NCBI RefSeq assembly: GCF_001870735.1
Contig: NZ_MORL01000010.1
Coordinates: 1-64,000 of the forward strand
Reading direction: 5' to 3'
DNA length: 64,000 nucleotides
Origin: Arsenicibacter rosenii
GTDB taxonomy: Bacteria; Bacteroidota; Bacteroidia; Cytophagales; Spirosomataceae
In this document: in pieces, positions 39,101 through 46,770 of the stretch
How the letters are laid out: each line of letters starts with the position of its first letter
Numbering within the stretch: the stretch's first letter is position 1
Program-made: the position numbers and the translations under genes
The notes under the pieces: generated by a model
What the model was told of the DNA's origin: nothing
What the model saw: the letters and a program-made list of their open reading frames with translations, nothing else
Databases searched by the model: none

Positions 39101-39242
39101 CTACGGCAAAGCTCGGGGCCACAAATTCGGGGTCTTCGCCCCGTGGCATATTCAGCAGGGAGTTGATGCCCAGGGCCAGTACGGCCACAAACAGCACCAG
39201 CATAAACTGCCAGTTTTTGACGGAAAATTCAGACAAGTTCAT
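36162..39242 (-). CDS. RND efflux pump inner-membrane subunit
   Basis: A 1026-residue proton-driven exporter of the AcrB/HAE1 class with 12 membrane helices and two large periplasmic loops. The N terminus MNLSEFSVKNWQFML leads into helix 1. The conserved MPRGEDPEF follows, and helix 4 carries the proton-relay DD pair (LGILVDDSIVVVENIERYL, about residue 400). The second half has the helix 10-11 motif ALIGIEVKNSILLVDFTNQLREEG. It completes a tripartite pump with the fusion protein and TolC-type protein encoded upstream on the same strand. A four-helix-bundle element separates it from the fusion protein gene. Confidence 0.95.
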   Translation of the reverse strand: MNLSEFSVKNWQFMLVLFVAVLALGINSLLNMPRGEDPEFVAPSFAVAVIYPGTDAMDMEKLVVDPGEARFNALDDMNHVITNVDDGLAVFRIEYDYGVDPDEKYQEIVREVNALKGELPSDIFRIDIKKFSPTDVNIVQVALLSEVASSKELGDYGEELKKRFEKIKSLKNAEDWGYPASVVRVSLNVEKMAQNGIPVNRVLGALQAENLNIPGGSLQAGTRKFNVKTSGDYQSLNEIRNTIVATNGQKIIYLRDVADVDFNYAEETHITRLNGHRAVLVTAGQKMGENIAKVGEQVNPVIDAFAKTLPPHITLVKNFDQSASVNKRLSRFAKDFGIAILLVSLTLLPLGFRAAVVVMISIPLSLAIGLAGLDFLGFSINQLSIVGLIVALGILVDDSIVVVENIERYLREGFSKREAAIRATKQITLAVIGCTVTLILAFLPLMFLPEASGDFIRSLPTAVVTTILASLLVSLTIVPFLSSRILKESHNPDGNIFLRALKKLISGSYSRLLHWGLRHPAITLTVAFAIFAGAVSMFKTVGFALFPASEKPQFLINIETPEGTSLSETDRIARYVEGRLKQVSSVKYVTTNVGKGQPRIYYNVIQRNESTNYAQFFVQLQDMEPAEKRALIDELREAFKYYPNAKIEVKDFEQGPDQEAPVAVRVFGENLDSLKIMAARVEAEFKKTPGLIYVNNPLANQKTDLRVRINKEKAGLLGISIADVNRTIRLAVAGLNVGTFKEPNGDDYTINVTMPKGKITDQAVLNNLYVNTMTGSAVPLRQIADLEFESGTNQIRHYDKDRYVTITGFVKTGYLVDDVFNDVLRKLNGLKFPKGFSYKAAGELESREKSFGGLGTIILITIFGFIAVLILEFGTFKSTLIVLSVIPLGIIGAVLALYLTGNPFSFVAVIGLIALIGIEVKNSILLVDFTNQLREEGMSLLDAIQEAGEIRFVPIVLTSLTAIGGLIPLAIEGNPLYSPLAWVLIGGLISSTLLSRIVTPVLYKILPPGITVKKQPPVAIEQPEMA

Positions 39243-39253
39243 AATCTAATGGG

Positions 39254-39783
39254 AATGGATAATGAAAAATGGATAATGAATAATAGGGGCATAGCGCCGT
39301 AAACCGTCTTATTCACATTCATTTTGCATTATTCATCATTTTGAATTTTCTCGTGTTGTCTTTGAAATCGCGTTTAACAAGCGTATAATTTCGTCGTTGT
39401 CCTTTCGGAGAGAAGAAAACATGTCGTCATCAATGTATTCGGTTGCGTGTAACAGGCGCAGCCAATATCTCGTCTCCCGCGATTCTTTGAGCGATATACC
39501 TACTTTAGCTGCAAATTCTCGTTTAGAAAAGGCACTGTCTGCTTCTTCCAGATTAGCTCCGATGGACGTCCCGCTTCTAAGAATCTGTTTAGCCAGCGGC
39601 GCTATTTCACCATGATTTTTGTAAAGCCAGCGATAAAACTTCACAATCCGTACTGCAAAATCAAATGACCGATCCAGAACAATGTTTTGTTTTGGCTGGT
39701 ATCCGGAACCCGGCTCTTCTGCCCAGAAACTCCCTGTTATTTCTTCCATACCATTGTCCATTTTACATTATTCATTTTCCATT
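39254..39783 (-). mobile_element. Four-helix-bundle element with inverted and direct repeats
   Basis: About 530 bp inserted in the efflux operon. Outer inverted repeats: AATGGATAATGAATAAT at 39268-39284 matches the reverse complement of 39767-39783 at 16 of 17 bases. Inner direct repeats: CATTTTGCATTATTCAT at 39320-39336 and CATTTTACATTATTCAT at 39759-39775 differ at one base. The start codon of the four-helix-bundle gene is in one direct repeat and its stop overlaps the other. A further AATGGATAATG copy lies at 39254-39264. There is no transposase. Related genes are known as 23S rRNA intervening-sequence proteins and as scattered intergenic units. Confidence 0.6.
39336..39761 (-). CDS. Four-helix-bundle protein (23S rRNA intervening-sequence type)
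   Basis: A 141-residue all-helical protein of the four-helix-bundle family first known from intervening sequences in bacterial 23S rRNA and related to the Avd accessory fold. Typical blocks are RSFDFAVRIVKFYRWL, ILRSGTSIGANLEEADSAFS, KREFAAKVGISLKESRETRYWLRLL and a final helix KDNDEIIRLLNAISK. No enzymatic residues are expected. It could start at 39761 or at Met5 (39749). Its position between the fusion protein and RND pump genes, bounded by repeats, marks it as an insertion in the efflux operon. There is no rRNA here, so it is a free-standing copy. Confidence 0.9.
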   Translation of the reverse strand: MDNGMEEITGSFWAEEPGSGYQPKQNIVLDRSFDFAVRIVKFYRWLYKNHGEIAPLAKQILRSGTSIGANLEEADSAFSKREFAAKVGISLKESRETRYWLRLLHATEYIDDDMFSSLRKDNDEIIRLLNAISKTTRENSK

Positions 39784-40834
39784 ATTTAACCTGGACCGTT
39801 GAGTTTTCAGTAAGGTACGCCGAGCCTGCCGTAACCACTTCGCTGCCTGCCGATAAGCCATTTGTCAGCAATACGTTGGCTCCGTCGATAAAGCCGATCT
39901 GAACCGGCTGTTTCTGAACGTGTTTGCGGTCGGCCGTCAGGGTAAACACAAATCCTTCCTTACCATTCCCTTCAACAATGCTTTCAACCGGTACTACGCT
40001 GTAACTGCGGCTTTGCCCCGGCTGAAGAGTAACCTTGGCAAACAAGCCGGGCGCTAGTTTTACACCGGCCGGCTGAAGCCGTACTTCCACCTCATACAGC
40101 TTATTCATCGGGTCGGCGGCCTGCGCCAGTTCCTGAACGGTGCCCGTAAACGTTTGGTTGGGGTAGGCGTCCAGCGTAATGGTAGCACGATTACCGATTT
40201 TGAGCCGTGCCCAGTCCTTATCCGAGACGCCGACCCGGACTACCCAGCCGTTTTGCCGGTTACCGGAAATCATAAACACGGGGGATCCCGGACCGGCCAG
40301 CTCGCCTTCATTCATCAGCTTCCGGGTTACGGTTCCGTCGATGGTTGACCGGATCTGGGCAAAGTTCTGGTTAAACCGGGCAATCGTCAGATTCTGCCGG
40401 GCAACGTTGCTGCCCGTAGTGGCATTCTGCATCTGTTCGAGGGTGGCGGCCGTATCGGCATACATGGCTTTTACGCGGTTCAGATCGCGCTCCGATTTAT
40501 CGACGCTGAGTTGTGCCTGGGCTACCTGCGCGTTGATTTCGGTCAGGTCGAGTGTGGCCAGTAACTGCCCTTTGCGCACAAACTGCCCTTCGTCGACGTA
40601 AAGCTTGCTGATAATGCCGCCGATTTTAAACGATAACCGGGCTTCTTCGGCTGAGGATACCAGCCCTGAAGCCACAACCGGTTCAGACCGGAACACGGTT
40701 TCGGCCTTCGTTAACCGTACGGGTATGACCGTTTCTTCAGTGGCCGATGAGGTTGGTTTTTCATCGGCTTTGGTACTGCAAGCCCAGAGGAAAACCGCCG
40801 GTAGTATGGCTACTAAGTAATGCGTGGTTTTCAT
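39782..40834 (-). CDS. RND efflux periplasmic adaptor (membrane fusion protein)
   Basis: A 350-residue lipoprotein (signal MKTTHYLVAILPAVFLWAC) of the HlyD/AcrA family that bridges pump and outer-membrane channel. The biotinyl-lipoyl half motif is SFKIGGIISKLYVDEGQFVRKG; a helical hairpin follows (QAQLSVDKSERDLNRVKAMYADTAATLEQM); then the second half motif (QIRSTIDGTVTRKLMNEGE) and a beta-barrel and C-terminal domain (LAPGLFAKVTLQPG). It ends inside the repeat flank of the four-helix-bundle element, so the insertion lies at its 3' end without truncating it. Confidence 0.93.
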   Translation of the reverse strand: MKTTHYLVAILPAVFLWACSTKADEKPTSSATEETVIPVRLTKAETVFRSEPVVASGLVSSAEEARLSFKIGGIISKLYVDEGQFVRKGQLLATLDLTEINAQVAQAQLSVDKSERDLNRVKAMYADTAATLEQMQNATTGSNVARQNLTIARFNQNFAQIRSTIDGTVTRKLMNEGELAGPGSPVFMISGNRQNGWVVRVGVSDKDWARLKIGNRATITLDAYPNQTFTGTVQELAQAADPMNKLYEVEVRLQPAGVKLAPGLFAKVTLQPGQSRSYSVVPVESIVEGNGKEGFVFTLTADRKHVQKQPVQIGFIDGANVLLTNGLSAGSEVVTAGSAYLTENSTVQVK

Positions 40835-40921
40835 ATAATCAGAAAAATGAGAGTGATAGATAGTACGTTGCCTGGTGTCAACGCATAGTGCATTAGTGAT
40901 ATACTGTTCAGAGCATGAGGA

Positions 40922-42307
40922 CTATTCCGCCAGAATGCGGCTCAACGTAGCGCGTTTTACAAGCAGATCATACATCGCCAGCGATTGCTGAATCTGGGCG
41001 GTCAGATGATCATTCTGAGCTTTAAGCAGTTCGATCAGCAGCGCTTGTCCGTTGCGGTACCGGCTGTCGATCACTTTAAGGGTCTGGCTGGTGGCGGTAA
41101 CCCCCTGACGTGTAGCCTGCAGGCTTTCCTGAGCCGCATCAATGTCGGCATCGGCCTGAATTACCTGCAACCGGATCTGTTGCTGCACTTCGTTCAGCTT
41201 CGTCTGAAGAGCATCTACCTGAATTTTGGCCTGCTGAATTTTTGACCGCTTTTCATAGCCTTTAAACAAATCCCAGCTCAGCCCGAGCTGGGCAATCCCA
41301 TAGGCCTGATTGCGGAACGTGTAGCCGTAGCCCTGAAAGCCGGTATAGCCACCAATATATACTGACGGAATTCTGGCATTAGCCTCATTGAGCTTGACGG
41401 CATTCTGAGCCGCCCGGATAGAACTTTGCAGCTGTGTCAGTTCCTGCCGGCGGGTAATGGCCGCTTCCTGCAGCCCGGGTAGGGTTTCGGTCGCTTGTGT
41501 TGGAGCCTGTTCTAAGAGCGTACTGTCAACGGTAATAGCGGCCTGCAGGTCTTTATTGAGCAGAAAATTAAAATATGCCTGTGCGGTGGTCCGGTTTTTT
41601 ACGGCATTGGCCAGCTGCTGTTCAAGTTTGCTGACCTCATATTCTGACGATGTCACGGCATCTTTGGTCGCTACGTTATTGCCGACAAGTTTCTGGTTCA
41701 GCCGAGTCAGTTCGCGTAGCAGATTGCGGGAGTTGGTAAAAATGCGGATGGCATCGAGCGTTTGCAGATACTGGTAATAGGCCGTAGTAATGGTATACCG
41801 CAGTTCGTTGACAACAACGCGCTTGCGAGCCTCCTGTGCGCTCAGTAAATCTTTTTGAATGAGGTAGTTGTACTGAATGTCGGTGTTGTAGATGGCATAC
41901 TGCACATTAACCCGTGTATCGTGGAAATTGGTAGGCGCGAGGAGCTCATCTACGTTAGCCAGATTGGTCGGAAAGCGTTCCGCGCCCGTCAGTTGGTTGA
42001 GGGTTTTGTAGACCGGATTCAGCATATCGCCCACCGGGAACTGCAGTCGCCGGCCACCGGCTGCCAGTGAATAGGTCGGGTTAAAGGTAAACCGTGGGTA
42101 GAACAGGGCTTTCGCCTGAGTCAATGATTCGGTTACCCGCTTGATTTCGAGACTTTCCTGGCGGAGTGCCAGGTTGTTTTGTAAACCTTCCTGTACATAC
42201 GCTTCCAGAACAGGAGAAGGCTTGGGTTGCGCAAAAGTACTACAAGACAACAAAGCCAGGGCCAGTATATATCCGGTTTTACGCGAATGCCTGATTAAGA
42301 GATGCAT
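40922..42307 (-). CDS. TolC-family outer-membrane efflux protein
   Basis: A 461-residue outer-membrane factor with a signal peptide (ILALALLSCSTFAQ). The TolC duplication is seen as two long helical hairpins. The first runs through YLIQKDLLSAQEARKRVVVNELRYTITTAYYQYLQTLD; the second through NEVQQQIRLQVIQADADIDAAQESL to LIELLKAQNDHL. Short barrel strands such as YPRFTFNPTYSL and SWDLFKGYEKRS lie between. It is the first structural gene after tetR in the operon TetR-TolC-adaptor-[insertion]-RND. A copy of the TetR operator candidate lies 17 bases before its start. Confidence 0.92.
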   Translation of the reverse strand: MHLLIRHSRKTGYILALALLSCSTFAQPKPSPVLEAYVQEGLQNNLALRQESLEIKRVTESLTQAKALFYPRFTFNPTYSLAAGGRRLQFPVGDMLNPVYKTLNQLTGAERFPTNLANVDELLAPTNFHDTRVNVQYAIYNTDIQYNYLIQKDLLSAQEARKRVVVNELRYTITTAYYQYLQTLDAIRIFTNSRNLLRELTRLNQKLVGNNVATKDAVTSSEYEVSKLEQQLANAVKNRTTAQAYFNFLLNKDLQAAITVDSTLLEQAPTQATETLPGLQEAAITRRQELTQLQSSIRAAQNAVKLNEANARIPSVYIGGYTGFQGYGYTFRNQAYGIAQLGLSWDLFKGYEKRSKIQQAKIQVDALQTKLNEVQQQIRLQVIQADADIDAAQESLQATRQGVTATSQTLKVIDSRYRNGQALLIELLKAQNDHLTAQIQQSLAMYDLLVKRATLSRILAE

Positions 42308-42323
42308 AATCGTAGGTCATTTA

Positions 42324-42338
42324 GTGAACAGTGTTTAG
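42324..42338. promoter_or_regulatory. TetR operator candidate upstream of tolC
   Basis: GTGAACAGTGTTTAG shares the 14-base core TGAACAGTGTTTAG with the site inside the tetR promoter. It is an imperfect inverted repeat around a central G. It lies in the 48-bp gap between tetR and tolC. Confidence 0.6.
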
Positions 42339-42355
42339 TGAAAACATAAAAAAAT

Positions 42356-42967
42356 TTACAACCCTCTTTTTATTGTTTCGCAAAAGAGGTTAAAGGCCTC
42401 AGTCATCAGTTCCTGACGGCGCTCTTCGTCGAACATCATCATGCGTTTACGCAGAAACAGCGCGGTATAGCCATGAATAGCACTCCAGATCATCATGGAA
42501 GCTACTTCGGCATCCTGGTGTTTAAAGACACCGGTATCAATACAATGTTGTACAACCTGAACCAGGGCTTGAAACGCATTTTTTCCTTCATCCCATTCAT
42601 CGTCACGGCATGCTTCCATAGGCGCAGCCATGATAAACATCAGGTCGAACAACTCAGGGTTATCCACAGCAAACCGGATATACCGGCGGCCCATTTCAAC
42701 CAGCTGCTCGAAAGGATCGCTGATTGCTGAGACCGGAGCAAACTCCTGCAGCATCAAGCCGAAACCTTTCTGATGCACGGCATACAACAGCTCGTTTTTG
42801 TCTTTAAAATAGAGATAAATCGTGGCCGGACTATATTCAATCGCATCGGCGATATTACGGATACTCACTTTTTCATAGCCGTTTTCCAGAAACAGCTTTT
42901 GGGCTGCATCCAGAATCCGTTGACGCATTTCTTCTTTTTCCCGCTCCTTGCGCTCCGTTATTCCCAT
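42356..42967 (-). CDS. TetR-family repressor of the efflux operon
   Basis: A 203-residue regulator. The N-terminal helix-turn-helix (about residues 14-60) reads RILDAAQKLFLENGYEKVSI, then RNIADAIEYSPATIYLYFKD, the TetR pattern. The C-terminal ligand-binding domain includes FAVDNPELFDLMFIM and MIWSAIHGYTALFLRKRM, the latter typical of the TetR group with a WHG-type C-terminal domain. As the first gene of the efflux operon with operator-like palindromes before it and before tolC, it very probably represses itself and the pump until a toxic ligand binds. Confidence 0.92.
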   Translation of the reverse strand: MGITERKEREKEEMRQRILDAAQKLFLENGYEKVSIRNIADAIEYSPATIYLYFKDKNELLYAVHQKGFGLMLQEFAPVSAISDPFEQLVEMGRRYIRFAVDNPELFDLMFIMAAPMEACRDDEWDEGKNAFQALVQVVQHCIDTGVFKHQDAEVASMMIWSAIHGYTALFLRKRMMMFDEERRQELMTEAFNLFCETIKRGL

Positions 42968-42986
42968 GGGTATATTGTTAACGTGA

Positions 42987-43017
42987 CAAAAGTAACTGAA
43001 CAGTGTTTAGTAAACAA
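42987..43017 (-). promoter_or_regulatory. tetR promoter with operator between its boxes
   Basis: Read on the minus strand, TTG (43015-43017) is followed by a 20-base spacer and TACTTTTG (42987-42994), a full match to the Bacteroidota consensus. The spacer contains the operator candidate CTGAACAGTGTTTAG (42996-43010), an inverted repeat CTGAACA-G-TGTTTAG with one mismatched pair. Repressor bound there would cover the promoter, so autoregulation is the natural reading. Confidence 0.65.
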
Positions 43018-43153
43018 ACAGTGTGCGATAAAACGGAATAAAAAAAGGATGAATGGTTATTTTTTGGCGACAAAGAGTATTATTATTGATGGCAAGCCAT
43101 TAATCTTTCAGGCAACAACGTTATCTAAGTAATAAAACAAATACGCTACTGAA

Positions 43154-43777
43154 ATGGAAAGAAAACGGGGTCAGCTGGTTATGTGGGCAGTAATGCTATC
43201 TGTGCTGACTTTGGTTGGTGCACGGGCGCAATCGCCCGGAACGTACGGGATTGGGGATGTGATAAAGGACTTCAGGCTGAAAAACGTAGATGATCGCCAG
43301 GTTTCCCTACAGGACTATCGGACACAGAAAGGCGTAATTGTCGTGTTTACCTCCAATCACTGCCCGTTTGCGAAAAGTTACGAAGACCGGATTCAGTCGG
43401 TGAACCAGCGATATGGCGGACAAGGCTATCCGGTGGTGGCCATTCAATCGAATGATCCTGCCGCTTACGAAGATGATTCATTCGATAACATGAAGGCCCG
43501 CTCCCGCGAGCGTAGTTATTCATTCCCGTACCTGTTTGATGAGACGCAGCAGGTCGCCCGTTTGTTTGGTGTGACAAAAACGCCACAAGTATATGTACTA
43601 AAACAAACAGGCGGACAGTTTACCTTACAATATACCGGTGCGATTGACGACAATCCACAGGATGCAAACAGTGTGCGGGTACGCTATCTGGAAGATGCTC
43701 TGACAAGCCTGATTGCCGGAAAAGCCGTTATTAATCCGGTAACCCGGCCCATTGGCTGTGCGATCAAATGGAAATAA
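43154..43777 (+). CDS. Secreted thioredoxin-like redoxin
   Basis: A 207-residue AhpC/TSA-type thioredoxin-fold protein with an N-terminal signal or anchor (residues 9-25, ending GARAQ). The active site reads SNHCPFAKSYEDR with Cys70, lacking the second Cys of CxxC, as in the PRX_like1 subgroup. The cis-Pro is in VTKTPQVYVL. A second cysteine, Cys202, sits in the conserved ending RPIGCAIKWK and is the likely resolving residue. Such proteins occur in Bacteroidota and cyanobacteria as periplasmic redoxins of unknown substrate. It is divergent from tetR. Confidence 0.85.
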   Translation: MERKRGQLVMWAVMLSVLTLVGARAQSPGTYGIGDVIKDFRLKNVDDRQVSLQDYRTQKGVIVVFTSNHCPFAKSYEDRIQSVNQRYGGQGYPVVAIQSNDPAAYEDDSFDNMKARSRERSYSFPYLFDETQQVARLFGVTKTPQVYVLKQTGGQFTLQYTGAIDDNPQDANSVRVRYLEDALTSLIAGKAVINPVTRPIGCAIKWK

Positions 43778-43845
43778 ACCGGATGGCTTTGGCATGACGT
43801 TTGTTTTTTTACGGTTGTCAAACTAAAACAAACTACACAAACGTT

Positions 43846-44364
43846 ATGAAATCTATCCAGGTTTTAGCAAAACAACTCCGTTACTTTCTGGCCGCAGGTC
43901 TGGTGTTTACGTCATTAACCATGCTGCCATCTTGTAGCTCAGACAACAAAAAAGAGTCGCGTACTGAAGATGCACTGGAAAATACGGGCGATGCTATCGA
44001 AGCTGATACCAAAGAGGCTACCGAAGATGCCCGTGAAGATATGAAAGAAGCCGGCGACAAGGTAGAAGCCAAAGCCGACGAAGCCGCTGCTGATTTCCGC
44101 GAAGAGCGTGATAAGGCGGTTGCAAACATGAAAGAGCAACAGCAGAAGCTGGATACCCGGATTGATGAATTGCAGGCCAAAATCAAGCGTGAAGGCCGTG
44201 AAGCCAAAGCCGATGCCCGTGAAGAACTGGATAAGCTGAAGCAGGAACGTGATGAACTGAAAGTAGACATGAAGAACGCACAGGACGCAACAGCTGATGC
44301 CTGGCAGGAAATCAAAAAAGGTTTCAAACGGGCTGGTGACCGTCTGGACAACGATAAAAATTAA
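43846..44364 (+). CDS. Charged coiled-coil lipoprotein
   Basis: A 172-residue lipoprotein (signal MKSIQVLAKQLRYFLAAGLVF, acylated Cys30 in LPSCSS). The mature part is almost entirely acidic/basic/alanine helix with 11-residue periodicity: EDALENTGDAIEADTKEATED, then AREDMKEAGDKVEAKADEAA and a longer coiled coil KEQQQKLDTRIDELQAKIKREG. It resembles apolipoprotein-like or LEA-like amphipathic proteins more than any enzyme. A structural or stress-protective role at the outer membrane is only a guess. It has its own terminator. Confidence 0.75.
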   Translation: MKSIQVLAKQLRYFLAAGLVFTSLTMLPSCSSDNKKESRTEDALENTGDAIEADTKEATEDAREDMKEAGDKVEAKADEAAADFREERDKAVANMKEQQQKLDTRIDELQAKIKREGREAKADAREELDKLKQERDELKVDMKNAQDATADAWQEIKKGFKRAGDRLDNDKN

Positions 44365-44387
44365 GGATACATACACCTGATGTTAAA

Positions 44388-44417
44388 AACGCCAACTGTA
44401 GATAGTTGGCGTTTTTT
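44388..44417 (+). terminator. Terminator after the coiled-coil lipoprotein gene
   Basis: AACGCCAACT (44388-44397) pairs with AGTTGGCGTT (44404-44413), followed by TTTTTG. Confidence 0.9.
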
Positions 44418-44608
44418 TGTGGAAAGATATCTACAAGGAGGAAAGTGAACGTTACGGGTAGCAGGACCACTTGCTCGTTTTTATGATCACTTTTTGACAG
44501 AAATTTATACGATTTTGTCGAGTCATTTCTTCTGCCGGCAAGAGCCGCCTGCTTACGCGCTGTTTTTACTAACTTGCTTACCGAAAGCCATTATTTTAAC
44601 GCACAGCA

Positions 44609-46192
44609 ATGTCTTCTTCCTTAACTGGTCATCAATTCCTGGGTGCTGTTCGGAGCGCCGCCAATACGGAAATTTTTCAGGGTATAAATCCGGCGACCGG
44701 TGAGTCGTTGCCGGGTGATTTTCACGAAGCGACCGAAGCCGAAGTCGCAGCCGCCTGCGCACAGGCGGTTGATGCCTTCCAGGTATACCGGCAAACAACC
44801 GGTGAACAACGGGCACTGTTCCTTGAGCGGATTGCGGCCGAGATAGAGAATCTGGGTGATGCTCTGCCTGAGCGTGCCCACGCGGAAACAGCCCTGCCAA
44901 TGGCTCGCCTGACCGGTGAACGTGGCCGTACTACGGGTCAGCTGCGGTTGTTTGCGCAGTATGTCCGCGAAGGGTCGTGGGTCGATGCCCGCATTGACAC
45001 TGCACTGCCGGACCGTCAGCCGTTGCCCCGGCCGGATCTGCGGCAGATGCTTCGTCCGCTGGGGCCGGTGGGTATTTTCGGCGCCAGTAACTTCCCGCTG
45101 GCCTTTTCGGTAGCAGGGGGCGATACAGCCTCCGCACTGGCAGCGGGCTGTCCGGTGGTGGTAAAAGCACACCCTGCCCATCCGGGCACCTCAGAGCTGG
45201 TTGGCCTGGCCATCAGCCGTGCGGTAGAAGCCTGTGGCTTACCGGCGGGTACTTTTTCGATGGTGCAGGGACGGACAGTCGCTGTCGGGATGGCCATCGT
45301 ACAGAACCCCGGCATCAAAGCCATTGGGTTTACCGGCTCTCTGCGTGGGGGCAAGGCAATTTTCGACGCCGCGAATCAACGGCCGGAGCCCATTCCGGTA
45401 TATGCCGAAATGGGCAGTACCAACCCTGTTTTCTTCCTGCCCGGAATCGTCGCGCAAAAAGGTACGGCACTGGCACAGGCGTATGTGTCTTCTGTCACGC
45501 TGGGTGTGGGCCAGTTTTGTACTAATCCCGGATTGGTCCTCCTGCAACAGTCAGAAACGGCCAGTGCTTTTGTAGAGCAGGCACGTACGGCCGTTGAGCA
45601 GGCTGCACCGGCGGCCATGCTGACAAAAGGAATTCAGGAAGCCTATACACGGGGGCTCTCTCACCTGAAAACAATTGATGGGGTGACCGTAGTAGGCGAG
45701 GGGCAGGCCACCGACGGATTTGCCCTGGGAACGCCGGCTTTGCTGACGGCCTCGGCCGACAATTTTCTGAAAACGGCAGATCTGGCCGAAGAGGTTTTCG
45801 GGCCAAGCAGTGTCATCATTCAGGCCGATACGCGTGAGCAGCTACTGGAGGCTGCCCGTTCGCTGGAGGGCCACCTGACGGCAACTGTCCACGGCACCGA
45901 CGAAGAACTGGTCGCCTATGCAGACCTGCTGGCCATTCTGGAGCAGAAAGTCGGCCGGCTTATCATCAACAGCTTCCCGACAGGGGTTGAGGTAAGCCAT
46001 GCGATGCAGCACGGTGGCCCGTATCCGGCAACAACCGATAGCCGCAGTACGTCGGTCGGCACAAATGCCATCCGGCGGTTTGCGCGGCCGGTTTGCTATC
46101 AGGGCTTCCCGCAGGCACTGCTGCCTGCTGAACTCAAAGACGGCAATCCCCTTGGCATCTGGCGCCTGGTCGACGGAAAAATAAGCCAATAA
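44609..46192 (+). CDS. 2,5-dioxovalerate (alpha-ketoglutaric semialdehyde) dehydrogenase
   Basis: A 527-residue aldehyde dehydrogenase. Catalytic residues are visible: Asn161 in GASNFPLAF, Lys186 in VVVKAHPAHPGTS, Glu267 in VYAEMGSTNPVF and nucleophile Cys304 in GVGQFCTNPG. The AEMGSTNPVFFLP segment, the KAHPAHPGTS motif and the long C-terminal end (IRRFARPVCYQGFPQALLPAEL) mark the ketoglutaric semialdehyde dehydrogenase group. That group makes alpha-ketoglutarate at the end of pentose, glucarate or hydroxyproline breakdown. Other pathway genes are not adjacent; a GNAT gene follows 12 bases later. The enzyme is cytoplasmic. Confidence 0.9.
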   Translation: MSSSLTGHQFLGAVRSAANTEIFQGINPATGESLPGDFHEATEAEVAAACAQAVDAFQVYRQTTGEQRALFLERIAAEIENLGDALPERAHAETALPMARLTGERGRTTGQLRLFAQYVREGSWVDARIDTALPDRQPLPRPDLRQMLRPLGPVGIFGASNFPLAFSVAGGDTASALAAGCPVVVKAHPAHPGTSELVGLAISRAVEACGLPAGTFSMVQGRTVAVGMAIVQNPGIKAIGFTGSLRGGKAIFDAANQRPEPIPVYAEMGSTNPVFFLPGIVAQKGTALAQAYVSSVTLGVGQFCTNPGLVLLQQSETASAFVEQARTAVEQAAPAAMLTKGIQEAYTRGLSHLKTIDGVTVVGEGQATDGFALGTPALLTASADNFLKTADLAEEVFGPSSVIIQADTREQLLEAARSLEGHLTATVHGTDEELVAYADLLAILEQKVGRLIINSFPTGVEVSHAMQHGGPYPATTDSRSTSVGTNAIRRFARPVCYQGFPQALLPAELKDGNPLGIWRLVDGKISQ

Positions 46193-46203
46193 ATAAACGG
46201 GCT

Positions 46204-46701
46204 ATGATAACCATCGTAACTGCATCAACTGCCGATATTGCCGCTATCCGGCGGATTGCTCATCAGACATGGCCGGAGACGTTCGGTGCTATCCTGTCTG
46301 CGGAGCAGATTGCCTATATGCTCGACTGGATGTATGCATCGCAAGCCCTGGAAGCACAGATGACAACGGGGGGGCACCAGTTTTTTCTGGCGATGGACGG
46401 TGAAGAGCCTGTGGGCTTCGTTTCGTGCCAGCCTGATTACAAGGATACCCCCACCATTAAGGTGCACAAGCTCTACATCCTGCCTGATCAGCAGGGCAAG
46501 GGTGTCGGGCGTTTGTTGCTGGAAAAGGTAGCCGGGGTGGCAAAAAAGCAAGGCAATACGACGCTATCGCTGAATGTAAACCGCTACAACAAAGCGGTGG
46601 CATTTTATGAAAAAACCGGCTTTAGCGTAGCCGGTCAGGAGAATATCGATATTGGAAACGGTTTCCTGATGGAGGACTATATCATGGAAAAGCCACTCTA
46701 A
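46204..46701 (+). CDS. GNAT-family N-acetyltransferase
   Basis: A 165-residue acetyltransferase of the GNAT fold. Acetyl-CoA is bound by motif A, LPDQQGKGVGRLLLEKV (Q/R-x-x-G-x-G). Motif B is LSLNVNRYNKAVAFYEKTGF, the common small-substrate GNAT ending. The acceptor is unknown. It starts 12 bases after the dehydrogenase stop, so it is translationally linked to it. A perfect 40-bp palindrome follows. Confidence 0.88.
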   Translation: MITIVTASTADIAAIRRIAHQTWPETFGAILSAEQIAYMLDWMYASQALEAQMTTGGHQFFLAMDGEEPVGFVSCQPDYKDTPTIKVHKLYILPDQQGKGVGRLLLEKVAGVAKKQGNTTLSLNVNRYNKAVAFYEKTGFSVAGQENIDIGNGFLMEDYIMEKPL

Positions 46702-46725
46702 GCGGAAAGCGAGGGGCAAAGAGCG

Positions 46726-46765
46726 TAAGCCGTAGTGGCACGACTAGTCGTGCCACTACGGCTTA
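46726..46765. repeat. Perfect 40-bp palindrome
   Basis: Arms of 20 bases, TAAGCCGTAGTGGCACGACT and its exact reverse complement, meet at a CTAG centre. It fills most of the 69-bp gap between the convergent GNAT and DUF1501 genes. It could act as a bidirectional terminator or be a dispersed palindromic repeat. There is no T run, so a classic intrinsic terminator is less likely. Confidence 0.9.
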
Positions 46766-46770
46766 AAGAC

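Noticed and set aside
39336-39761. Evidence for a 23S rRNA intervening sequence at this site
   Set aside because: The four-helix-bundle gene is in an efflux operon and no rRNA sequence is present.
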